From NCBI RefSeq assembly GCF_028769735.1, contig NC_088188.1, positions 1,812,501 to 1,876,500 on the forward strand: a stretch of 64,000 bases of DNA, given 5' to 3'. This DNA comes from Zonotrichia leucophrys gambelii (lineage: Eukaryota; Chordata; Aves; Passeriformes; Passerellidae). Both the position numbers and the translations under genes were made by a program. The notes beneath the pieces were generated by a model that was given only the letters and a program-made list of their open reading frames with translations, ran no database searches and was not told the DNA's origin. Shown here one piece after another: positions 1 through 11,532 of this stretch (position 1 is the stretch's first letter; every line of letters starts with the position of its first letter).

Positions 1-3000
1 TTTCTGCAGCTCATGGGGCTGGGAACGGAGCCGGTTGTCAAAACGCCTTTCTTGTCAGCTGTAAGGCTGCACTGAATAGCAGCCCAAAATAACTGGGGCT
101 TGCACAGCCCCCAGCTCATCTCAGAGGGTTTGGTGCGAGCCCTGCTTCGGTCACAGCCCAGGGAGCTGCGCAAGTCCCTGCTCATTTCTCATTCACAGAA
201 GGTCAAAGCACCCTGAGTCACTGGTGACTCTCGGGCCAGACAAGGCTGTAAATCCTGCCTGGAGAGGGACAGAGACAGCAGCGAGGATCCCCTTTGTTCC
301 TCTGACTAAATACACTCATGCAGATCCTAAAATCAGCACAATGAATGAGTGTCAAAAGGATGAATTTTCAAGCCGTTTCCCCAGCCACATTTGAAATAAC
401 TTGTTTTTTCTCTTTTTCAAAATCAATACAGAGAAGCTCCCAGAGCCAGCAACTTGAACCAAAAGCAGAAAGAGCCAGGCTCTCAAATGTCACACCATGC
501 AGGCTAAACAAAACCAGCAGCATCTACCACCTGCAAAACCCTCCTAAAATAAACAAACAAACCCAACTCCACTGATATTTAGAAATCTGTAAAATTCTCC
601 CTTAAATCTCTCTTTTATAAAATGCAAATAACACCCCTTGACAGAAGAGGAACCTGTTTTCATGGCTTACAGCAGAACTGGACTCGTGGGTTGGGTTTGC
701 AAGAGGAAAGGGTTTGATGCTCTGCAGATCCACATTCCTGGCCAGGCTGATTGCTCCCACAGTGCCCAACAGTCCCAATGGTTGCCATTGAGTTAAAAGC
801 CCTAAAACATCTCCCCAGACCGCCCAGTTCTGCAGCCCCAGAGGTGAGCACTGGAGCAGGAGGTCAGGGACACCAGCCTGGCCGTGTCCCTCACAGGTTG
901 GGCTTTCCTACACTCCCACCTCAAGGGACAGAGCAGCAGGGACCTGAGTGGGGCACCAAGCACCCACAATCCTCATGCCAGCTTCCAACCCCCTGAAATC
1001 CCTGCAGGGCTCCCTGATCAGGATGTGCAGGTGGATTTGGGATTTTGTGCATTTGCCACACCACGGCCACTTGCAGCTGGAGGTCGGAGTGGAACCTGCT
1101 TTTACAGCCTCTCACAGGAGGCAGGCTTGGCTGGTTTCTTTTTCCTCCTGCAATTACATTCCCATCCAATGTAATGTTTTCATGACTGTCATATAATGGA
1201 ACTTAAAGCTGATCATTTTAGAGCCCCAGCAATAACGATAAGGGCTGGCAAATACCACAGAGGGAGGCTGTGGCGTCCTCTCATACAGCTGGAATGCACA
1301 GATTGAATCTGAAACTAAAAAAGCAAAGTTGTACATGTGTTCTAGCATAAAACTTAATATCCAAGTTATTAGGCTGGGAAAAAATAGAAATTAAAATCTG
1401 GCTGATATGTGTGAAGATAAACAGGGTCAATTAATTTATTTAAATTGGCTTAATAGACCATTTTTGTTCTTGTTTAACTCAAGAGCCTTAAATTTAAATG
1501 ATCTAATCCATTTTTAGCATTTTTAATATGAACACTACACCAAAAATATTATTATTGTACATAAATGAGACATAGTTTTCCTTCAGCCCATTTAATTTTA
1601 TTTTTGCCTTTAAAATAAGGGATAAGTATGTTTGTATTTGTGTCTCCAGTACTCCCAAGCCCTGTTAAAGTAAGGGCACACAGGGCAACCACAAAAAGGG
1701 CAACAGCCCCAACAGCTCCAGCTTCAGACCCACTGTAACACACAGCAGAGCTGGTTTTCCAGCTGCAGGAGCTGCCAGTTGCCATGAAAACACAGAAAAA
1801 GTCAGGGAATAATCCTTTCCTGACAGGTCTTTAAGGTCTCACAAATGTGACTTAGGCCTCTCTAATAGTGCACACTGCTCTTCATTATTTATGGTACAAA
1901 GAGCAGGGGGGCAAACCTGTAATTTGGGCAGTGACAGAACATCTCATTAAAACCCCCAGAATAAGGAATAGCTGTAGTTTAGCTCTGAGTCACAAAATTT
2001 AAGGAATATTTTGATTATATTTCAGATCTGAAAGCATGCAGTCCGTCTTCCCCCTTGTCCCTGAAGCCATCCCCTCTGTCTTTGTTACATTTGTGAAAAT
2101 AAAACTCTTTTAACTCTGAGTATTTGGTGTTTACCAAGAACAGCTGTGATCATGCAAGGCCACTGCTCTCTGAGGTGTTGGGGGAAAAAATGGACAGGCC
2201 AGGATGTGCAAGACTATTTTTGTTTTTGAGAACCAGGCCTTTTCAGGCTTTATTTCTTCACTTTCTAAGTGAAATTCCTATCCATGTTCCTATGTAAGTT
2301 CTCTCCAACTGAAATATCTAAATAAATGGGCTGATGATACTTTTAATATTGAGCTGGAGCAGAATTTCCAGCCAAACATGCTGGCCTTACCTGAGCCCCC
2401 AGCCCGGGTGTGCTCAGTGCCTGCCCAGCACAGCACTCGTGGCCCTTCACTGTGATTTGTAACCTAGAGGAGTAAATGGCCAGGAATTGGGAGTGAGAGC
2501 CCTATAGCATTTAGGACCCTATTCAGGTGGAAAATTACACAGCCTCCCGAGGCACATGAGCCCTGAGAGGCCTCACAGCAGCAGATCCTTTCAGGAAAAG
2601 GTCAGCCAAGCACCTGAGGAGGAGGAGGGGATACAGAGAACATTTACCAGCCCCAAAGCAGAAGCAGCAAAGAGCTCTTCTTTGTCCCTAGGAATTTGTC
2701 TGTCTCCCTTCTCCCACACTACACTTGCCTTGGAAGGAGAAAATGTTCCTAAAATATTTGGGGATTGAAAGGAGCTGTTCTCAAAGCACCACCACCTAGA
2801 GGAGGTGATCTCTGTCCCTGGCCTGCAGAGAACCTTTGGAGACTGCTGCTGCTAAAAGAAAGTCTTCAGTGTGCTTCTCATTGAGACACCCAAAGGAGTG
2901 TCCAAATCCAGCCCTGGAATTCTGTAAAAGCTAATGGAAAAGGAGGCAAAACACAAAAAGAAGCAGCAGACAGGCATCTTATTTTTCCACATAAAGAGCA

Positions 3001-4239
3001 AACTGTGATTTCCTGAGGCCACCAAAAGCCACCTCCTGCAAGAGTGTCTGCTCTCACCCTCATCATTCAGGTCACACATAATCCAGGTTGTGTTGCTAAA
3101 CATAATACACTTATTTCTCTGACTGACCCTCATGCAGTCCTCTCAGTGGGTGTATTTGTTCTGGCTCTCTCTCTCAGGAGCCACAAGGATACCTTGCTAA
3201 AAGGTAAATGACAGAATTTCCATGGGCATTATTGAAAAGTGGAAATGAAATCCCAGATTTGCACCCTCCAGTGTCATTGTTACAGAACCTCCACTGCTGC
3301 ACAGAGAGGAGGAAATACATTGGAAATGCAGAAGCACTGAGTGTAAAGGGTGCTTTTAGTGAAGAGTACTCTGAAAAATAAGCTGCTTCCCATCAGCGAG
3401 TACATTCTTTATCTTTAGCGTAACATTTACAAAGCTTGTTCAGGAAAAAAATGTGTTAAATCTTTCATCAGGCTACAGACACTTTATTTGGAGTCTTCAC
3501 AGCAACCCAAAGTAGTGCCATAAGGTGCCTGGAATATTAGCCAAGATAAAACCTTCAGGGCCATGCACGCTACTGTTTTCAAATCTGTTCTTTCATCTGA
3601 TGTGCCAGTCGAAATTACTTCTGCAACATGGTCAGAACCAACCTGGATGGATTTATAATGCCTGAAATTGCTATGGGCATATTTTTGTGAATCGCCTAGA
3701 GACAAACAGATAATTCTCTTTAGATTGTGAGAATTGCTAATTCTTATGCATGTCATGTGTTTGCCAAGTGGCGTGTTTAGACAAGGAAATTGCAGAATAT
3801 TCCTGATGTCACCAGAGCTCTACGCTGAGAAAGCCAGGGGAGTGTAGGACAGTGTCCTTCCACATATCACACATATATATTACAAATAATTTTAACTCTG
3901 ACAGCACTTGTTACCTTTCCTCACTCCAAGAGTACCTGCCTAAGGAGGGAGTGAAATGCTAAAGAGCAATTACCAACTATAGCAGAGCAGTGCAAGTACT
4001 TGTGTGGGTAAAGGAAGCAGAACCCAGCTTTTTATTTTTCTCTGCTTAGGCAATTGGAATAAACAGTGTAAGTGTCATCTTTTGAGTCAACATGTCAAGT
4101 TGAGTTTTGTGATATCTCATCTCTGTCTGTTGGCATCATCACACCACACACAAAACCCTCGCAGAGCCTCCCTCGCTCGTGCTCCCCCCAAAAACACAGC
4201 TTGTGCCACCAGTCCCCGAGTTTCCCTCTCTGTTCAACC
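1..4239. other. non-coding interval, no gene seen
   Basis: No reading frame here is longer than about 106 codons, and none translates to a family I recognise. The six-frame reading is broken by frequent stops, as expected for AT-rich vertebrate intergenic or intronic DNA. The part around 1370-1560 is very AT-rich and low in CpG, with several ATTTAAAT-like runs. I see no interspersed repeat that I can name. Ancient degraded repeats could be present but are not recognisable by eye. Confidence 0.6.
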
Positions 4240-4620
4240 TCCTCGAAATTTCTGAACTCATTGGCCAATCTCACCCACATTTGACAAGAGATTTCAAAGC
4301 TAATTAGGCTCATGTGAGTTTTCTGCAAAAGGCGGCCAGTTGGTGCCGAGCCCCGATGAGTCTGAAGGAAAGGCTGCAGCGTGTGATCACACCTCGCTCC
4401 CACCCAGCAACGCACACAAGAGAAATGTTAGAACAACTCCAAGAGAAAAAAGCATCAATCAAAGGTTTCAATTAACTCTCTATGGGAAATCAAGCTTTGA
4501 TAAGTTTTTTTTCCTCCTATTTATTTTACTACATCTGACTCAGATTCGGAGGTGCCAGCTTTTAACTAATATAGAAATTAGCCCCATCCTTAAACCCAAC
4601 AGGGACATCTCTGTATAGCA
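4240..4620. promoter_or_regulatory. candidate conserved non-coding element (enhancer-like)
   Basis: This AT-rich, non-repetitive segment has several compact motifs: a CCAAT motif near 4264, a homeodomain core TAATTA at 4301-4306, and an inverted pair of TCF/LEF-type sites, ATCAAAG at 4458-4464 and its reverse complement CTTTGAT at 4495-4501. The motifs are seen directly. Their regulatory role is inferred from the usual binding preferences of homeodomain and TCF/LEF proteins. Such short motifs also occur by chance in AT-rich DNA. No reading frame of interest overlaps the segment. Confidence 0.25.
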
Positions 4621-7600
4621 TTTATTATAAAGCATAATTGTAGCTTCAGGGCATCATTTCAGATGAAAATGTAAGATATACAATAAAAGAAAATTCCATT
4701 TGTATTTTGGCCAGATTTTGCTTCTCAAGTGACTCTTTACACGTGGAGAAGTCGCTGAGCAGTGTGTCCAGCCAGCACAGAACTGACAGACCCACACTTA
4801 TGGCTCAAGGCCATGAGATTATTAAAACCATGGATTTAATTCCTGGCCAAAACACTTCAGAAACTTTGGGCAAATCCCCCGTCCTCCCTTTCTGTGCTGG
4901 ATCCTTCATCTGTAAAACAAGACTTTGTTCCCTTCCCCTGCACTTCATCTTTCCTCTCTATTTGTGTTGTGCTCCCTTCTACACAATCTGGATGGTGCCT
5001 GCTTTCCCTGAATGCCCATTAAACTGTTTTCTGACTCGAACAAATCCAAACACAAACATACTGAATCCATTTTTCTGAAGTATTTTAAGTGGATTTTTGT
5101 TTTGTTTCTTTTAGTCCTTGATCACTGGCCATGAAAAAATTCCAGTGGCTCCAGAAAGCTGGATCTGCCCGTGAGAAGAATGCCAGCTTAACAAATCAGT
5201 AGCTTTGGAGTACTTAAGGAGGTGCTAGGAATAAACAGTTGCTTTTCTTTATTGGGAGGGAAACATCATTAATATAATTGTTTTAGCATGTCCTATGGAT
5301 GCAGCTTGGTTGTGTTTTACAAGGAGGAGTGACAAATTAGCAGTCATCCTTGAGTCACTTTAAATCCCCTTCAGATTTCATCACACTTTAAAATGGGGTT
5401 TCTCAAGGCAAACAGGAAAGAATTTTATTTTCAAAGAGAAGAGAAAACAGTGTTGCTAAAACACTTCTGCTCTCTATCCCTGCGGGATGCAAAAATAATC
5501 CATGGCTGTGACTTCCATGAATTCAGTTAACTACGGCTAAATTGCATCACAGAGCCTGTCTTTAACAGATCTGCAATGGTTAATGAACATGGTGGGGAGA
5601 CCAGATATTTCTTCAAAACAACTCATCAAGTAAGCTGCCTCCACTTAACAGATGTAAAGGCAGGGCCCGAAGTGGGAGCTGGCAGAAACAGATGGTGCCT
5701 AAGGGCAGCTTTCTGTTCCAGTGCTCTTGGGGGCCAGGTTAGGCAGGACGGGAGGGCTGCAGAGGTGGGGGCTGTGTTTTTCAGCAGCAGGTAAAATCCA
5801 TTTGTCACACCAGCTCCAACTGGGCTTTCTGCACAAAAGTTTAATATCTGAAACCAATGAGGCATTCTGCTCTCCGACTGCAGCAAGGCAGGAAAGCCTC
5901 TCAGAGCAGTGTGGAGCCCCAGCCTTTTCCAGCAGGGAGAGATGTCAAACCCCTCATTCCGTGAGATTTGCCTTTTCTCTTCCTTTTCCAAACAAATAAA
6001 AAATGGATATGCAAAGGGAAGTGTTTTACCTTATGATACCTTCAGGGAAAGAACACAGAGTGGCGAGGGTAAGTGTGTTTTCTCTCTGTGTTCTCCACAG
6101 CATAACATCAGTAACCTCATAAAGCAGCCCCTGCTTTCTCCTTCCCTGAAATACAGACACACACTGCGGCACCAGCAATAAATCCCCATCACCCACAACT
6201 TCCTGCACTGCCAAGGTGTGTGCCACAGAGAGCATTTTTATGAGCCTGTCTTTGACTGCCAGGATTTTGCCTTCATAAAGAAGAGATTTTAGTCCATTCT
6301 GTCTATTTATTTTGTGTAGAGGAATCAAGGTCAATAAACCATGGAGAAATTCACTCTACCTTATTCCATTTCAGACTTTTGTCATCCACGCTTTATCGAG
6401 TATCTGAATGAATTTTTAATATCATGCCACAAAATGCTTTGGTCTTCTATCATACACTGGGACTCTATAAATCTGATCACACTTGGGAGTTCTCAAATAT
6501 ACTCAGCACTGAAGAAACAGCTTTAAAGTTTAGTCATTCTGATGAAATGTAAGAGCTTATATCAGTGACAGGTTGACAGAAAAAGCTGTTTTCCTTTCCA
6601 TTTCACAGACTTCCACGTATGAACGCCATGAAACATGTCAGGACTTTCTCTGAGTCTATGAAGACAGAGATGGCATCTGCTCCCAGTGGGGAGCCCTTCT
6701 AACCAGTAATACTGTAAAATTTCATGATTCTGAAATCTGATCGACAGCCAAAGGAAGGGCAGGGAGGAGGTGTTTACTGTATTTTATAGGAGAGCATCAA
6801 TTGCTTGTCTTGGCCCATGATGTATATTTTTATGGCATACTATGCCACTTTCAACATATTTTTTAAAATTAAATGTATTCATGTTGGCTGAGCAGGTTTA
6901 TAATTTCTGCTTGCTGGAAAAAAATGCACATTTTTAAAAAACAGGTATTAACCCTACTCACTCATCACTGCAGTTTTAGGCAGGCGGGCAAAAGAGCCTT
7001 AAGCAAAACCTCAAAATTTACTCTCAGCAGCCCAGCACAGAATCACATTAACTCCTTCCAGCACCACTGATCCCCCCTTCCAGAGGCAGCACAGAGAGGA
7101 AATGGATCCAGCGACTCTACACCAACTAAAAATGATCTCATAATGATGTGGCCAAATTGAGATCTCATTAAGAGACTGCTTTGAATTTTCACATTTGATT
7201 TTAACTAATATGTCTCTGGTGAATTTATGCAGCAACCCCTACAGATTTCAGCATCTCCTGGAGCCCATGCAGAGGTGCCTTCCCCACAGCCCCAGTCCCA
7301 GCTCCATTCCACTGAAGTATCTGCAGGTATGGGTGGGGTTTGCTCAGCCAAGGAACACAACTGTTCCTTCTTCCAGCACCAGTGTCCAACCTGTGATTTC
7401 CCCAGCCCTGAAATCCCACATTCGTCCTCCAAGAAGAACAGCAAACCACCAGGGGTACCTTTAAATGACTAGGTGTCTTTACACCTTCAAAATTAATTTA
7501 AGGTTTGCACAATTCAAAAAAACCCTTGCAAACCACCCCAGGGCTTGCAAACACACCAACACCACAACCCCTGACTGTCCACATGGGGATACAAACTTTC

Positions 7601-10139
7601 TCACAAAAAAGCAAGAGGACAAACCCAAGACTTAATTTTACTGGCTGTAACAAGATTAAATGGAAAATGAAAGTATGGCAGGGACTGGGCACATTTATAG
7701 GAGGTAGACACCAAATCTGAATTATTAACAAATGAAAGACTGCAGTAAGCATTGTGTAGATATGGATTTGGAGGAATGATTTATCTGTGTACACAGAGCT
7801 AGGGCTTTTCTTGGTTTTAGTTTAAAGAAGATCATGGAAGTACCCAGAAACACATTTTCAGAGTCTGATCTATCTTTTACTTGAAGAAATCACTGTACAT
7901 GAAAGAGGGAAGATAGAATCAAATGCTCACACTAATTATTGCTTTATTTTGTCATGCCAAGGTAGGTGTTGGTGACATGAACCATTGTGGTATAAAGAAT
8001 TCAGAGTGGTTGGAAATTCAGCCATGGCCCATCAAGCCAGAGCTAACTGAGGCTACCTGAGTGTGGAACTCCTGGGGTTAGCCAAGGCGGGACCTCCAGG
8101 TGTATATTAGGTATATACATTAATGTTCAATGCATCATTTAGAACATTGACTTGTGGAAGTGTTGGTCCCTGCCCTTCTCCCTCCCCACAGCTCTGAGAT
8201 GGGTGTGGGTGTGGAGGCACTGTGGCTGCTGGGGTTCTGCTGCAGATAACACCACGGCTAGCTGGAACAGATGGCATTCCCCATGCTGCTGCTTTCCAGA
8301 CAAAGCCTTCCCAGCCACTGCCACTCTCCTCCCTCCTGCTCCTCTTGGCTAAGGATGTGTCAAGATGGAATAAAGCAAAGTTCAGGCCTTTCCATACCAG
8401 CAATCACCAACAGGGCAGTGCAACACCAAAAAGAGGAATCATTGCATGCAGGAAGGGTGCAGCAGAACAGAAGCAAATTAAATATGTAAAGGAAGAAGGG
8501 CCCACCCAGAAACTCAGGTGACTTTGTTATGCAATTAGAAAAGATAAAGTTATCCTTTCATCTCCATTCTCCCTCCTCCTCACGGGGAAGGGAAGAGGTT
8601 TGCTGCACTCTGTGTATGTGCAGACACAACTCTGACTGTTGGGGTGGATTCAGAGGGGAGGAGAGGGCTGTGACAGCAGCTCCCCCTTACAGGATGCACC
8701 CACTGATCAGTCCAAAGGCTATTTATTGATTCCTGGCTCCAGGAAACAGCTCCTTCCATTGTGCACTGAGCACACACTCTGCCTTGCTGCAAACTTCAAT
8801 AGCATGGGCCTCATTCCTGTGATAATTATGACAATTTCAGATTGACATAATTGTGAAAATGGTGAAGTTGTTCTGCATTCACACTGCTACTTGTAGCGCT
8901 GCAATGAGAACATCTTTATTTTAGCAGTTAAAGAAGGTCATGTTAGCACAAGTTCAGCTTCAAAGGACTTCCAAGTTATTGTGGACTCCCAGGAAGCACA
9001 GAAAAAAATCTAATCTACACCTTCAATCTTATAAAACTGAGCTAGAAACTTCAGGACAACAAAGTGCAGCATTTTAGAGGTGGAATTTTAAAGAAGAACC
9101 ATATGAGGCTATTTTCTTATTAGTCTGATTGACATTCTGAAATAATTATTGTAGGGCTGGTATATATTTTGAGAGACAGATCCAGGGGAAATGTGATTTT
9201 AAACACTGTTTCATCCCTCCCTGCTTCAAGCATCCCAAAATCAGAGTTGTGTACTCTTCCAAATGCAGAGCTGTGCCAGTTTATATCCCTGCACTCTGCT
9301 CTGGTATTATTGCTCTTCATTAACATAAACTGAATGTTTAGTGTTAGAGCTTTTGCAAACTATTTGGGTTATTTTACATGTAACTAACAGGTACTTTTAG
9401 AATAATTCCTTTTTATTCTGGGCCAGATAAAGACTGTAGTATATAACATATTGTATGGTGCAGAATGCTATAGCCAGCACAGGAAAATAGTCTGAGTAGT
9501 TATTATCAGTTTGCTTTATAAGTATGTTATTTACAATACGCAACAGATGTTCTCCGAATGTTAATGGAAAATACAGGCCTTGTATTTATTCCCTTTCTGA
9601 CAGACTAAAAAGTGCAACTAATATAATAATAATAATCATCTTGGAAAACCCAAAGATTACTTCACAATTTGGAAAATGCTGTGTTGAGTCATTAGTCTTA
9701 TTATCTGGTATTTTCATAACTCACTAGATAAACACTGTAAACTCTGATTTCCTGGTAATGAGCCTTTATATGTGCAAGAGCAGGCCTCCAAGAAATCTCA
9801 ATTAAGCCTAAGGAAGAGTGTTTTGGAATGACCCAGCCCCACAGGCTGCAGGGATGTGCGAGTGCCTGCACCCACTCTGGGTTCTCCCTCCCTGCCCATG
9901 GACAGCCTCAGGACTGACCCCTCCAAACCCTATTTCCCCCCTGATAAATCTGTTTGCTTCACTCTGCTTCCAGCCTGGGCTCTGGGAGCCTCAGGGGTTC
10001 AGGTTCCCATCGTGTCAGGGTCTCTAGAACAAATCTGGTCTCTTTTACTCCATTGGGGTCCCCAGTTCCATCCATCTGCTGGGAAAATGGGACAGCTTCT
10101 GCCATCCCTGCTCTGCAGGACAAGGGCTTCACGTTCACT
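4621..10139. other. non-coding interval, no gene seen
   Basis: This is non-repetitive DNA with scattered stops in every frame; frames of 60-120 codons occur but have no recognisable content. The only simple repeat I note is a short TAA-rich run at about 9619-9637. From about 9800 the sequence becomes richer in C and T, leading into the pyrimidine minisatellite that follows. I found no LINE, LTR or SINE signature that I could defend. Confidence 0.6.
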
Positions 10140-10445
10140 CCTGATGTTTGCCCCACTTTTCCCCTTGTGCCTCAGTTTCCCCCATTCCCTGTGCCTGTTT
10201 CCTTCTTGTGCCTCAATTTCCCCCATTCCTTGTGCCCCACTTTTCCCCTTGTGCCTCAGTTTCCCTCATTCCCTGTGCCCCCATTTCCCCCGTGTCTGTT
10301 TCCCAGTTGTGTGTCCATTTCCCCCTTCCCTTTGCCTCAGTTTCCCTCTGTACCTCAGGTTCCCCCATACCTTGGTTTGCCCTTTATGCCCCAGTTTCCC
10401 CCATTCCCTGCACCTTTTTCCCTCTTTGTGCAATTGCCCCCATGT
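10140..10445. repeat. pyrimidine-rich degenerate minisatellite
   Basis: Variants of a unit of roughly 20-26 bp repeat across about 300 bp. Each unit joins a TTTCCCC-type run to a TGTGCCTCAG or TGTGCCCC segment, often with CCATTCCC between them. The plus strand is almost purely pyrimidine within the runs, so the strands are strongly asymmetric. The array lacks stops in several plus frames, and overlapping frames of 121-216 codons rich in Phe, Pro, Ser and Cys run through it. I read those as artefacts of the repeat. Unit length varies and the copies are diverged, which suggests an old array. Confidence 0.75.
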
Positions 10446-11186
10446 GCAGCCAAACTGATTCCCTGGCAGATAAAGTTGAACACACCTTGCTACACCTCAG
10501 AACTGTTCTGTGATCTTGGAGAAAATCAGGAGAGTCACACCTGCAGCAAACACATTCTGGAAGGTTTCCCACTCTTTGGATGTAAAAGCTATGGATGCCA
10601 CTAGATTTTCCCTGTCAATTCTACCTTATCTGATTTTCTTGTATAAACAACATTACACCACACTGACAACTGGTAGGTGCCACACAGGAGCATAAGTGGA
10701 CAAAGAGCTTGATTAGCCACGGTCTTGTGCCTTGTGTAGTCACTCAGGCAGCCTACAAGGCCTCTGTGAAATACTATTAACCCAAAAAGGTGATTTTTTC
10801 ACCAGTCCTTCAGGGATAAAGTACAAGATAGTGCCTTTGTTATCCTCTATCTGTGTGGCACAAATCACTCTATGTAGGTGAGTAATTCTATTTTCATTTT
10901 TTGCCTGTTTTTGTGTAAAAACAAGTTTTATGCAAACAGGCTCTCAGCACACCCAGCTCTAGTAACTACCAACCCCCTTGCTGCTTTCCAGTTACATTTG
11001 ATAGAGACTAAAACCATCCAGTTATGAGAAATTCTGTGCAAATCAGTAACTCCAGTATGGGAAAGGGAGCTAAAGCTCAGCCTAGGAGTCAGCTGGCCAA
11101 GGGACCAACAGCAAAACCAAGGCTGTGGAGAGAGCTCTGCCAGAGGGGGGAAGCACAAGGGACCACAGGAAGGTGATGTGTGCATG
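10446..11186. other. non-coding interval, no gene seen
   Basis: Unique-looking DNA lies between the pyrimidine minisatellite and the CR1 tail. Reading frames are short and unrecognised. The last ~150 bp before the CR1 could be further, badly degraded CR1 sequence, but I could not match it. Confidence 0.5.
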
Positions 11187-11532
11187 GGTGCTCAGCCTGG
11201 AGAAGCCTTCCAGATCCTGAAGAAGCCTAGTGGAAAGATGGAGAGACTTTTCATAATGGCCTGAGCCACAGGACAAGGGGGAATGGCTTCACATTGACAG
11301 AGAACGGGTTTAGGTCAGATTTAGGGAGAAATCCTTCCCTGTGAGGGTGCTGAAGCCCTGGTACAAGGTACCCAGAGAAGATGTGGCTGCCCCATCCTTG
11401 GGAATGTCCATGGCTGATTGAATGGGGCTTGGAGCATCCTGGGATAGTGGAAGATACCCCTGCTCATGGAAGGAGGTGGAAAAGGATGACCTTGCAGATT
11501 TCTTCCAACAGAAACTATTCTGTTATCCTATG
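11187..11532 (+). mobile_element. CR1 LINE fragment, 5'-truncated 3' end, plus orientation
   Basis: The segment follows the 3' part of the avian CR1 (chicken repeat 1) non-LTR retrotransposon. It opens with CTCAGCCTGGAGAAG, continues through GACAAGGGGGAATGGCTT, GTGAGGGTGCTGAAGCCCTGG, CCCAGAGAAGATGTGGCTGC and CATGGCTGATTGAATGGGGC, and finishes in the short ATTCTGTTATCCTATG tail typical of CR1 instead of a poly(A) tail. Compared with the CR1 pattern as I know it, an internal piece of about 30 bp is missing soon after the start. Only about 345 bp remain, the common 5'-truncated form that no longer encodes reverse transcriptase. It is diverged and therefore probably old. I did not identify target-site duplications, which CR1 often lacks. 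Confidence 0.9.

Noticed and set aside
9856..10604. Overlapping plus frames of 121-216 codons rich in Phe, Pro and Cys
   Set aside because: They translate the pyrimidine minisatellite; several phases are open together.
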